From the NCBI GenBank assembly GCA_003956705.1, contig QZCP01000346.1, positions 124,001 through 188,000 of the forward strand: a DNA stretch of 64,000 nucleotides, read 5' to 3'. Shown piece by piece: positions 9,759-18,474 of this stretch (position 1 is the first letter of the stretch; each line of letters opens with the position of its first letter). Under the pieces are notes generated by a model. The model was not told where the DNA came from and did not search any database. It saw only the letters and a list, made by a program, of their open reading frames with translations. The stretch comes from Brevipalpus yothersi (lineage: Eukaryota; Arthropoda; Arachnida; Trombidiformes; Tenuipalpidae). The position numbers and the translations under genes are program-made.

Positions 9759-11579
9759 ATGGATCTCATCTTCATCCAAAAACTATCAGAACTGAACTCT
9801 CAGATTCTGGATGTTTCCAAAATTTTGCGAAAAGTTCCAGATGAGATTCAGTCAGTGATTTCATCATTACCTCAACAGCAGTCGAAAAATGAGGCTCAAC
9901 TTAAAGCAGTTGCTGTGAAAGTTTCGAATGCTAACGATAAACTGTTCATTATGCAGGAGCAACTGCTGAACATACAAAATTTTGTAGTTCAAATGAATTC
10001 TTCACCATCGCATTTCGAAAGAAATACATCGATCAATAATAATGGACAGTTCAACCAAATAATTTCAGCCAACAGTGAACATGATACACTCAATGACTCG
10101 GTGGAACCACGAAGTGAAATTGTTTATCAATCTGAAGCGGTTGAGGTTACACCGAATATCTGTCCTCAAAATCGAACCACTAAGGGAAAAGGTCCACCGT
10201 ATTCCGATGTGTCACTCGATTTCAGTTTTGCAGCTGGGCGTTTTGATCTACAGCCATACATTTTGCCGTCTCGCTCAGAAGGTAGATCTGGATATAAGAG
10301 AGGTAACCACAAAAGTTCTCCTCTGAATACAAGCGTAACCACAAAATTAACTAGTGGAATAAAAGCTACAGATCCGTCCACGGTGAAAAGTTCATCAATA
10401 CCAAGTAGAACTGATGGTATAGAACCACAACCATCATGTTATAAAGCTCAAGCTGATAAGGTAACCACTAATAGTACAGTGAAACTTAACGGTTCGAAAC
10501 AATCGAGCTCTACTACGCACAGTGGCTTACATAGCAAAAAACCAGCAATTGTAACCACAAAAAGTGGAGGCATAAAGCTGATCTTGGATCCATTTCCAAG
10601 TCGATCAAATCAACCAGCATCATTGGCTGTTGGCGGTTCTGATGAGGATCATAGTCACCCTAGCACTACTAGTGCTGATGAAAGAGTAAAACCACGAGAT
10701 ATCTCTCATGGCATTGCACGAGAAATCGCGAAAACAAGAATAAGATCAGCAATCAAGTCTGCACGCAATACAGTGGCTTTAAGAACTTGCCTCGTTTGTG
10801 GTTACATCTGTCTGGCCAAAGGGTCAAGACATTATGTCCACAAGAACTGCGATCATCCTGACTCAGAACTACGAGCGGATGAAATGTTTATGATCAGCGA
10901 ATACCGTCTCAATGATGCAGAGATGGCAATGACGGAATCAGTGTTCAAGTTTCAGGATGTTGAAATTCTCAACACTGAAGATGACACTCAATCAATAAGT
11001 TCTTCATTCTCTGAGCCAATTTCAGGAGAAGAAGAAGAACCTCAAGCTGTTCTACGGCCCAAAAAACCGAAGTGCAAAAAGCAAAATGATTCGAATCTAC
11101 CTCGATCAATAGGCAAAAAGAGATTATCTCCAACGGAACCACGAAAAATGGGAAAGAAAAAGAAGAAAAAGCCTGATTTGTCACAATTCGATGGGCTACC
11201 AAAGATTGAGAGACAGGCTCATGCCACTCTTTTTGAAATCTCAAAATCTAAGGATGGAAAGATTAAGGTCCAAGCTTGTATAGATTGTGACTTTCTATGC
11301 TCACCAACATCACGAGCAACTTGGAAGCACAATAAGAAGCACCATGGTGGCATTCTGAAAGAGAAAAAGCAATGTCCCACACTGTACATGAAGTATGATG
11401 ATGCTTTCGATCGATTGATGAAGTGGATTCCACAAGCTAATCGATTCAAATCAAGGGCTCATTCTAGCAAGAACTGTAGAAAGTCGATAGATGAAGAAGA
11501 GTATCATGAAAGTTCTGATGAAGAAAGTGAATACGATGATGAGGGCGATGAAAGAGAAGAAGGAGAAATATCAGATTAA
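9759..11579 (+). CDS. ORF4, retrotransposon accessory protein with two C2H2/C2HC-like fingers
   Basis: The start is placed at the ATG at 9759; a GTG at 9711 is in frame but less likely. The 606-residue product begins with a helical, heptad-like segment (residues about 1-85). A long Ser/Thr/Lys-rich region follows, whose DNA holds three exact 12-mer copies (10303, 10335, 10551), a near copy at 10461 and one reversed near copy at 10795. Finger 1 is C344, C347, H361, C364. Finger 2 is C507, C510, H524, H528, followed by GGIL and a KWIPQANRFKSR segment nearly shared with ORF5. Strongly basic (KKKKKK) and very acidic (final 40 residues) tracts suggest a chromatin-associated protein. No known family is recognised. 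The open frame of over 600 codons inside an otherwise intact element argues that it is functional. Confidence 0.78.
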   Translation: MDLIFIQKLSELNSQILDVSKILRKVPDEIQSVISSLPQQQSKNEAQLKAVAVKVSNANDKLFIMQEQLLNIQNFVVQMNSSPSHFERNTSINNNGQFNQIISANSEHDTLNDSVEPRSEIVYQSEAVEVTPNICPQNRTTKGKGPPYSDVSLDFSFAAGRFDLQPYILPSRSEGRSGYKRGNHKSSPLNTSVTTKLTSGIKATDPSTVKSSSIPSRTDGIEPQPSCYKAQADKVTTNSTVKLNGSKQSSSTTHSGLHSKKPAIVTTKSGGIKLILDPFPSRSNQPASLAVGGSDEDHSHPSTTSADERVKPRDISHGIAREIAKTRIRSAIKSARNTVALRTCLVCGYICLAKGSRHYVHKNCDHPDSELRADEMFMISEYRLNDAEMAMTESVFKFQDVEILNTEDDTQSISSSFSEPISGEEEEPQAVLRPKKPKCKKQNDSNLPRSIGKKRLSPTEPRKMGKKKKKKPDLSQFDGLPKIERQAHATLFEISKSKDGKIKVQACIDCDFLCSPTSRATWKHNKKHHGGILKEKKQCPTLYMKYDDAFDRLMKWIPQANRFKSRAHSSKNCRKSIDEEEYHESSDEESEYDDEGDEREEGEISD

Positions 11580-11671
11580 TCCTCTTAATGCATGTTTTAT
11601 ATTTTTAATTTTCATACGGTAAAATCAATTGGACCACATACCCCATCTCTATCCTGGTTCAAAAAGCTGAA

Positions 11672-11818
11672 TTTTGTGGTTGCACTGGTGGAGTTTTGTG
11701 GTTACACTGGTTGAACTTTGTGGTTACACTGGTTCAATTTTTGTGGTTACATGGCTTTCCAGTTTTGTAGCTACAAATATCAGATTTGTGGTTACACACA
11801 CCGAATTCTGTGGTTTCC
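11672..11818 (-). promoter_or_regulatory. Phased array of seven GTAACCACAAAA-type sites upstream of ORF5
   Basis: The spacer between ORF4 and ORF5 (11580-12057) holds seven copies of the reversed motif TTTTGTGGTTAC and close variants. Their TTTG steps start at 11673, 11695, 11717, 11740, 11764, 11785 and 11807, so the spacing is 22, 22, 23, 24, 21 and 22 bp, close to two turns of B-DNA. Flanks (ACTGG) are shared among the first three. Two are exact (11694, 11739), four differ at one base or slightly more, and the fifth is the most changed. The layout is that of a cooperative protein-binding array, perhaps the control region of ORF5. Confidence 0.7.
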
Positions 11819-12057
11819 ACCGCTGGAGGCGCTGGTTTCCGTTCTGTGCTTTTCAAAACAAAACATTAGCGTTACACGCTTTCAAAAGTTTATTATCATA
11901 AAATCACATTGTAGAAAAGCCATTCACTCTCATCTCAATTGTTTTTCTTTCATTTATTGTTTATTTATTTATATTTCCTCATCTGCTGCATATTTCCCAT
12001 CTCACTTGTTGTTGTGCACCATCCTCATCGAATCTCAACACACTAGTGCAGTGCAAG

Positions 12058-13482
12058 ATGGAAAACTCTGAATCTCCACCAAGAAGTTCGTCTTCTATCG
12101 AACTCTCCCAAGTTCAACAGAAATTGGTGAAAACATTCAAAGCTGTTGATGGTCTTGGTGCTACTGCCTTTGAATTGTGCAAAACTTTTTTCGAAAAAGC
12201 ATCAACAAGACTAACACCAAAAGATATGTCTCGTTTCGATGATGTCATGGACGAACTATTCAAACTACGATACAAAGTTCGTGAATTGGGCTCTATTGTT
12301 CGTGAGGTAACGAACGAACAAGAGGTAGAAACTGATGAAGAAAACGAGGAAGATTATCCTGGTCCCCGTAGTAAAGCACTACTTAAAAAATTTCCAAAGT
12401 TTTTCGTAGAAAAAATGCTCAAATGTCCACCACAATCAGCTTTCAATTCAGATAATCTCTCTCAAATGGAACCACAACTGGATGATCATACCACAATCAA
12501 TTCAGATCATACACCCGATTATATGGAAGCCGATCAGCATGCAGAAGTTGCCCAAAAACAAACTGCAGAGGTGATTAACAGTGATTCCAATGCAGATGTA
12601 ACCACAAAAAGTGGAAACATAGCTGCTGAAGGTAGTGTAACCACAAAAACTACCATAGAAAAAGTGGATGCACCATTGTATATTAGTTCACAAGCCCCAA
12701 TAGAAGATGGGAAAGGACTTGAATTACCTTCACATGTGGAGAATGAATCTCATACAACTCCTTTTTCTATTGAATCACCAGTAGATGTGATCAATTTTGT
12801 TGTGGAAGAAATTGTAACCACAAAATCAGTAGGTGAAGAGGCTGTAACCACAAAAATCACGGTCAACGAACTGGATACAATACCACCTATTGAATTTTCA
12901 ACATCAACTGAGGGCGAAAAAGATAAAAACATAAGCTCTGATATCATAAATCCAAATTCTGGTGATACCTACTCTCTTGAACCGCGAACAAAAACTGTGG
13001 ATTCAGATCAGAGTGTGGATGTAACCACAAAATCCAAAAGGAAGAACAAGGAATTGGATGTAACCACAAAATTTCGAAGGATTGAATTGGATGCATCGCC
13101 TTTGATTCTCTCACAAGTGTCCTTAGAGAGTTGTGACGAAACTGATCTCAGTGATAATATGGCTACCTCATCTGATACAACTTCTGAAGCCAATGTAACC
13201 ACAAAAACAGCGTGGGAAAAAGCATTGGAGCGCTTAGAAGAAGCGGAAAAAGATGATGAAGGATATGTTGAGGTGAAAATCTGTAACCTCTGTCCATTCA
13301 TCACTTTGAAAAAATCCAGAGCCGATGTTAAACATCGAAAAATGTGTCGAGCGGCAACTGAAACCACGAAGCCGAACATTTCCACTCAAAAAATGCTCCA
13401 CATTACGGCACTCAAAAGAATGCAAAAATGGATTCCAATAGCTGAGAAGAATAAAGCTAGAAAACCACGACCAAAGGAGTGA
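12058..13482 (+). CDS. ORF5, retrotransposon accessory protein with degenerate 70-residue repeats and C2HC finger
   Basis: The start is placed at the ATG at 12058 (a GTG at 12046 is in frame). The product is 474 residues. The N-terminal 95 residues look helical and end in a Glu-rich stretch. The middle is built from about three and a half degenerate repeats of 58-72 residues, each opening with VTTK and mostly with a second VTTK 10-13 residues later (residues 181/194, 253/263, 322/335, 380). The second VTTK is followed by a segment like ELDAxPL. The C-terminus has a C2HC-like finger (C409, C412, H426, C430) and a KRMQKWIPIAEKNKARK tail matching ORF4. All seven VTTK sites are exact 12-mer copies at DNA level. 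The function is unknown; it is presumably a nucleic acid-binding partner or regulator of the element. Confidence 0.76.
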   Translation: MENSESPPRSSSSIELSQVQQKLVKTFKAVDGLGATAFELCKTFFEKASTRLTPKDMSRFDDVMDELFKLRYKVRELGSIVREVTNEQEVETDEENEEDYPGPRSKALLKKFPKFFVEKMLKCPPQSAFNSDNLSQMEPQLDDHTTINSDHTPDYMEADQHAEVAQKQTAEVINSDSNADVTTKSGNIAAEGSVTTKTTIEKVDAPLYISSQAPIEDGKGLELPSHVENESHTTPFSIESPVDVINFVVEEIVTTKSVGEEAVTTKITVNELDTIPPIEFSTSTEGEKDKNISSDIINPNSGDTYSLEPRTKTVDSDQSVDVTTKSKRKNKELDVTTKFRRIELDASPLILSQVSLESCDETDLSDNMATSSDTTSEANVTTKTAWEKALERLEEAEKDDEGYVEVKICNLCPFITLKKSRADVKHRKMCRAATETTKPNISTQKMLHITALKRMQKWIPIAEKNKARKPRPKE

Positions 13483-13819
13483 AGAAAGAAACCAAAGAAA
13501 AAAAAATATATATACTCATCATGTAACCACAAATTAATGTTTCATATCACTAACTATTTATCTTTCATATATAATCAATCAATAGTATGGCTTAATTCAA
13601 TGTTGTTTGGGGATCTTTTTCAATGTTTATATGTTTTCTATCAGCACTATGAGAGTAGCAATCTCTGTGCTTACATTTCTATTTTATGTTATTCGTTCTT
13701 CTATTTTATATTTATGTTGTCTATAGTCCTTTAGCTAGGGATTTTCTAAAAAAGTACCACAGGTAGGGCCTACGTGCCTAGCCACTAAACATTATAAAGA
13801 ACAAAAAAAAGATTCCTAT

Positions 13820-13865
13820 AATAAACAGTGTTAACCCCCCCGCAAAAAAAAAAAAAAAAAAAAAA
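13820..13865 (+). terminator. Retrotransposon polyadenylation signal and 3' poly(A)
   Basis: AATAAA at 13820-13825 is followed 18 nt later by a pure run of 22 A (13844-13865) that joins CCTAA repeats without spacer. This is the expected 3' end of a LINE copied from a polyadenylated RNA. A C-run precedes the tail. Confidence 0.88.
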
Positions 13866-14043
13866 CCTAACCTAACCTAACCTAACCTAACCTAACCTAA
13901 CCTAACCTAACCTAACCTAACCTGAACCTGAACCTAACCTAAACCTAAACCTAAACCTAAAACTAAACCTAAACCTAAACCTAAACCTAAACCTAAACCT
14001 AAACCTAAACCTAAACCTAAACCTAAACCTAAACCTAAACTAA
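13866..14043. repeat. Telomere-type CCTAA array grading into CCTAAA
   Basis: About 11 perfect CCTAA units (13866-13920) are followed by two CCTGAA units and then a run of CCTAAA units to about 14040. The array is the 3' flank of the retrotransposon. The hexamer variant (TTTAGGG-like on the other strand) and the unique DNA beyond it suggest an interstitial or subtelomeric array rather than a free chromosome end. Confidence 0.9.
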
Positions 14044-14843
14044 CATGAGAGGGCAGGGGCTCCGACCCATTGTCGCGACTCAACCTAACCGATGTCTGGT
14101 GGCTTGAAAGTCCCTAAGCATGGCCTCTGACCATTATCTAGACTCAGAATAAATTTCTATCTGCTCGCAGAGGCCTAAGAAAATTAATTCAATCCTCCTA
14201 TGGGGAATCCCATGTTAAATATAAAACTTCATAACTTTTTTTTGGGACCGAATTTTTCGAAACAGTAAACGTAGTGCACAACTTCAGATGATACAGAACT
14301 CATATGCAAAATTTCATGAAGATCGGACAACTGCTTCTAGGAGAAACTGAAGTTACAAAGAGTGCAAATTTTGTCCCCAGGGAGTCTTCACTGCGTTCAG
14401 ACAACTAGAAAATTTTTTCTCACATTTTTTACATTTTTATCTCACTCTCGGGCAATAAAATTCCATCAAGTCATGAGGAACCCATCTCACTTTAGTTTTA
14501 TCAATTCCGGTTGTTCGAGCTTCCAGTTCGGAGAGAGATCGTTCAATGATCTTGAATTGGCACCTTTTTCTCCCAGCAAGTACAGGTATACTGACTGGTA
14601 GTTGGTGACTGTGTACTAGAAACTTGTGATTGAACCAGAGAGAAATGGCAAGATGAGTTTCCTTGAATGGCTAAAGCTAATGACAAAGCCTTTGTAGCTC
14701 TGATTGATTGAGCCATAAAGCTCTGCGCCTGCATATCGAAAATGATAGATGCCTCAATTCTTCATCATCACAATAACACAAATACTATTCGTTAATCGGA
14801 GACCCCCATCAGTTGGTCCCATGATATCTTCAAATGAAGGAGA

Positions 14844-14876
<33 letters not shown>

Positions 14877-15832
14877 CAAGTTTTCTACTGGTATATGATA
14901 CAGATGTACAGATCCCATTATCATGTTTGAAGAGTTCCACACAATAAGAGAAAGAGAAAACGGTGTGAAAAATATCAGGAAAATCACCCTTTTGGTAGTT
15001 TATCAATCCTATTTCGAGGTGGGTTCAGATTACAAAAAATAATAATTCTTGAGACAAATCCATACGTGTATAATAAATTCCACATATCTTAACATTAAAA
15101 TGATATTTATCGGATGATTTGATCAGACGATTAATTTTCGGTTTTTTTTGACAATTGATTTTGACTCAACTTCTAAACTTCCTCATGATTTCTGGAGCAG
15201 TCAGGCCATGGTCACAGTCATAGTTGCGAAGAGAAAAAGTTTTAAAATGGCTCAAATTGGAGAAAATATTGATATTAACCTTTTTTGGGAAAAATTCAGT
15301 AATAATGGTAGATAAATTTCTATTCTCCATATCGTGTTGAGAGATTATCTTCGTCATTGTAAAATCAGCAAATCGAATTGAAATAAGCTTCTGATTTTAC
15401 ACATTAGATGGAGTCATGGGATGTCCTGGGAAATTAAATTAAATTGAATTTTTAAAAGTTGAAAATTAATGAATTTTTTCACTGCAAAAGTTTTGGAGAC
15501 TGGATGAGAAATATATCAATCTCTGGAAATATTGGTACAACCCTTCATGGGTGAAAAAATGATAGCTCAGATTACAGCTTCTCACATTTAATGATAAATA
15601 GTTGTCGATCTTAGAAAACTTGGCTATCTCAAAAATGTAGCTCATTTGGACTCAAATATTTGTAGATTATTTAGTTAATGAATTCGAAAGTATTTCCCTC
15701 AAATCTGAATGCCTCGCAAATATCATATATTTTTGATTGGTCCAGATTTATCTACATATAGACAGTACTGAAGAAATCATTTTAACTTGAGAATTCACAC
15801 GACAGCTAAAAAATCATGGAGAAGAAAAATTT
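14044..15832. other. Gene-free stretch with GA microsatellite
   Basis: No ORF with recognisable domains. The first 300 bases differ in texture (GC-richer) and include phrases such as ATTTCATGAAGATCGG that look like a dispersed arthropod repeat, though this cannot be proved here. A GA-rich microsatellite occupies 14841-14876. The rest is AT-rich and lies downstream of the P450 gene that ends at 15833. Confidence 0.45.
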
Positions 15833-17498
15833 CTATAAATTTTTATTCTTACGATTGATAAGACGAAATTCATATGGTCTTTTTGATCTTGTAAATATAT
15901 CAATCTTAATTTGAGCCTTTTCTTTCTCTACTGGTTCTATTTGGAATCTTTTGATCAGATTACTAAAGATTATTTTCAGCTCCAATATAGCCAATCGTTC
16001 ACCAATACACCGTCTTGGTCCATCACCGAATGGAATGTAAGCACCGGAAGGAATGTTGGCAAAATTTTCTCTTCCAAATCGTGAAGGATCAAACTCATCT
16101 GGATTCGGATAAATCTCCTCATCATGATGAATAGAGTGTATAAATGTTGTCGAAAGGATGCCTTTCGGTATAATATGACCATCTAGATCAACATCCTCTT
16201 CTATTTTTCGAAACATTTGAGCCACTGGTGGACAAATTCTAAGATTCTCATGGACACACTGATCCAAGTATATGAGCTCATTTATTTGTGGGATTGTCAT
16301 ATTCTCATCTCTCTCATTGAAATCCACAAGCTCTTCGTACAGTTTCTGTTGGACATCCGGATTGTAGGCCATATTATGGATAAACCAACCAGTTGAATTC
16401 AAGATGGTTCCCCAGCTAGTGACCATAATTCCGAGTAATTCTTTGGAAAGGCTTTCTAATTCCTCTTCGCTGCCACTTTTCAAATTATCTAGCATACAAT
16501 CTAGGAATGCTCCATTCCTAGGCCTTGGAATGTTCTCCAGATCAATTCCATTCATGACAGCTTCTGCATTCCTTTCATCTATTCGAGCCTTTATGATCTC
16601 TTGTGCATATTTTTTTAAAATTTCTTGCTCATCTTTGATCCCCCGAATCCAATTCAAAATTCCCATAATTTGATTACTCCATGTATGAGGCCGATTAACT
16701 CGATCAAATTGGAAATAAAAATGTTCATATAAAATTTCTGCTAATTTTGTTTTCATCGAATGATCAGCATTCTTCAGTGTCATCGATGTTTCCAATGTTA
16801 TTGCCATCAAATGTGGCCGCAATAGCCGTATACAGTCAACAACTTTTCCATCTCTTGATTCAAAATCTTCCAACAACATTCCAACATGATACAACATTGT
16901 TGGAATGAAACTTTCGAGCACACTAGACACATATGCTGGTGAAACCAAGTTCCTCATTGCTTTCCAATTGTCATTAGTAAGACTGGCTAAGCTTTCAAAG
17001 CCTCGAGACAATTTCGCAACTGGCCATCCTCGATCGAGAAACTTTTTATTTCCTAATATTTTCTTTATCATCAAACATCAATTATCATCAAATGGTAAAG
17101 TTCAGGCAATCTGATGACTTCATAGATACTGACCTTGTTGTGTTTTGAGGAGAAAATGCAAACAACTGGATAGTAAAACATCCATACTACGAAAAAGCCT
17201 CTCTTACGATTTCGACGAAAAGTGGATAACATAAATTTCGTTATGTCACCTGAAGAACAGTGACAATTTTCACCATATATATCGTTAGGTAAAGTTAATT
17301 GAATCTGATTAATTACTCACCTTTATTCTGCCAAAATGTGAATATATTACCGACTAAAAAGTGATGCGGTTGAAGGGAAGGTAGTAGCCATGCTCTTGCT
17401 ATGAATGGATATTTACTGAGCAAGTAGCTAAGTCCGGAAGTAATCAATATGATTAGAACTGCGAAAATTTGGAAACCAATTTGATTGAAAATAAGCAT
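15833..17498 (-). CDS. Cytochrome P450, three exons (CYP3-clan-like), upstream copy of a tandem pair
   Basis: Exons are 17498-17321, 17249-17134 and 17062-15833; phases fit and give 507 residues. Exon 1 encodes a hydrophobic membrane anchor for the ER. Exon 3 holds the catalytic part: ENLR of the K helix, the PDEFDPSRF meander and the haem loop PFGDGPRRCIGE with the axial Cys. P450s of this type oxidise lipophilic substrates, including plant compounds and acaricides. The I-helix motif reads TSWGT, so the acidic residue usually before the Thr is replaced by Gly; the neighbouring copy keeps Glu (TSFET). This may alter proton delivery. Exon lengths match the neighbour closely (exon 2 is 116 nt in both), so the two arose by tandem duplication. 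The clan is assigned by motif appearance only. Confidence 0.9.
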
Positions 17499-18474
17499 CA
17501 CAGCATTCTTCACAGAATTTGGCGATTGTCCCCGAAAAATCAACTGAAATCGAGTCAATCTCTTCCCTTCATTACTATTTCTCAGTTGATAAGAATTGAG
17601 CTCTCATATTCTCAACTCTCAAAAGATGTATCAAATTTCAGATCATTCCATAACCTCAACTACATGCTCCGATCTAATTGCAAAAAATGGCATCGAAAAT
17701 GCTTGAATTCTAGGAGTAACTTACTTGTTAGTAAGTCTGTTACTTCATGCGAAATCTGATCCAAAATAGAACAATTTTATAATTGACCTGTGAGGATGCC
17801 TGTCATTATTTTCTCCAAATGAGATAACTTTCAAGTCCCTCATACAAGGACAAAATAATCTGAGATAATAGAAATGATTCAACCTAAGCTCTCAGAATGT
17901 GATGTGTTCGATCATCTACATATCTGTATATCGAGCTCTATCTTTTTATCACTCTCTAAGAATCTAGTAAAGGTTACTCTTCAATTGATCATGACGCAAA
18001 ATCGTCTTATGACGAAATTGAGCACGCACGAAAGAAAATTGAACCAGAATTGATGAACAATGTTGGAACATTGGATATACATTGTATATTAGCTAGGAGA
18101 AGGCTAAAATAGCAATCATTTCTCTTACTCAATGAAAGTTGTTTGATAACAGTGAGAAAAGGTTAGACCAGGAAAATAATTTCGATTAATCAAAACACGA
18201 ATACGAAATACCGGCTGATATTTCTATTGTGAATAGATTTTTCAAATTAGCTGCTGGCAATATTAGTATAATTACCAGTTGGTTGGCAGAAGAATCAAGG
18301 AAAAAAAGTCTAATCGAATTTTCTGCAGGTAAACAATTGATATTTTTTTTCTATTTTATCCTTTTGAGGGAAAATTATAAACACTCAAAGGTCATACAAA
18401 ATATGTACAGTGTTTTGAAGGTTGAATCATGATATAAATAGCATGATATTTGTCTAGGGTAAATGGATTTTCGA
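17499..18474. other. Intergenic region between the tandem P450 genes
   Basis: AT-rich and without a convincing ORF. It should contain the promoter of the P450 that starts at 17498. No clear TATA box or repeat was identified. Confidence 0.4.

Larger units (their letters stand above)
2219..13534. repeat. Dispersed 12-mer GTAACCACAAAA, element-wide
   Basis: Exact plus-strand copies start at 3479, 7334, 10303, 10335, 10551, 12598, 12637, 12814, 12844, 13021, 13060 and 13195. Exact reversed copies are at 9273, 11694 and 11739. Copies with one to three changes lie at 2219, 2832, 3975, 5561, 10461, 10795, 11672, 11716, 11784 and 13523. Chance expectation for an exact 12-mer in 12 kb on both strands is about 0.001. 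The rest of the window shows only shorter matches (for example near 31244). The motif reads VTTK in ORF1 and ORF5, GNHK or VTTK in ORF4 and CNHK in ORF2, so selection acts on the nucleic acid. Its TGTGGTTA core is the type of site bound by Runt/RUNX proteins, and GGTTA is also part of the telomere repeat. Confidence 0.9.
2051..13865 (+). mobile_element. TRAS/SART-like telomere-repeat-inserted non-LTR retrotransposon with five ORFs
   Basis: The element is bounded on the left by CCTAA repeats (2013-2050). On the right, a 22-nt poly(A) (13844-13865) is joined directly to CCTAA repeats. Poly(A) against the CCTAA strand is what target-primed reverse transcription from a nick in TTAGG would leave, and it matches the orientation I recall for TRAS elements of Bombyx. 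The order is a 5' UTR of about 200 nt, ORF1 (gag-like), ORF2 (endonuclease, reverse transcriptase, RNase H), then ORF3, ORF4, ORF5 and a 3' UTR with AATAAA. At about 11.8 kb it is much longer than the 6-8 kb two-ORF TRAS and SART elements. All five ORFs are open, which suggests recent activity. A shared 12-mer runs through the whole length and ties the extra ORFs to the element. No long terminal repeats were seen. Confidence 0.88.

Noticed and set aside
2219..13534. CRISPR-like or simple tandem array explanation of the 12-mer
   Set aside because: Spacing is irregular outside the seven-copy array, orientation changes, and copies lie inside several ORFs; a dispersed binding site fits better.
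13866..14043. True chromosome end
   Set aside because: Genes and unique DNA continue for 50 kb to the right, and a scaffold gap lies to the left, so a terminal telomere cannot be claimed.
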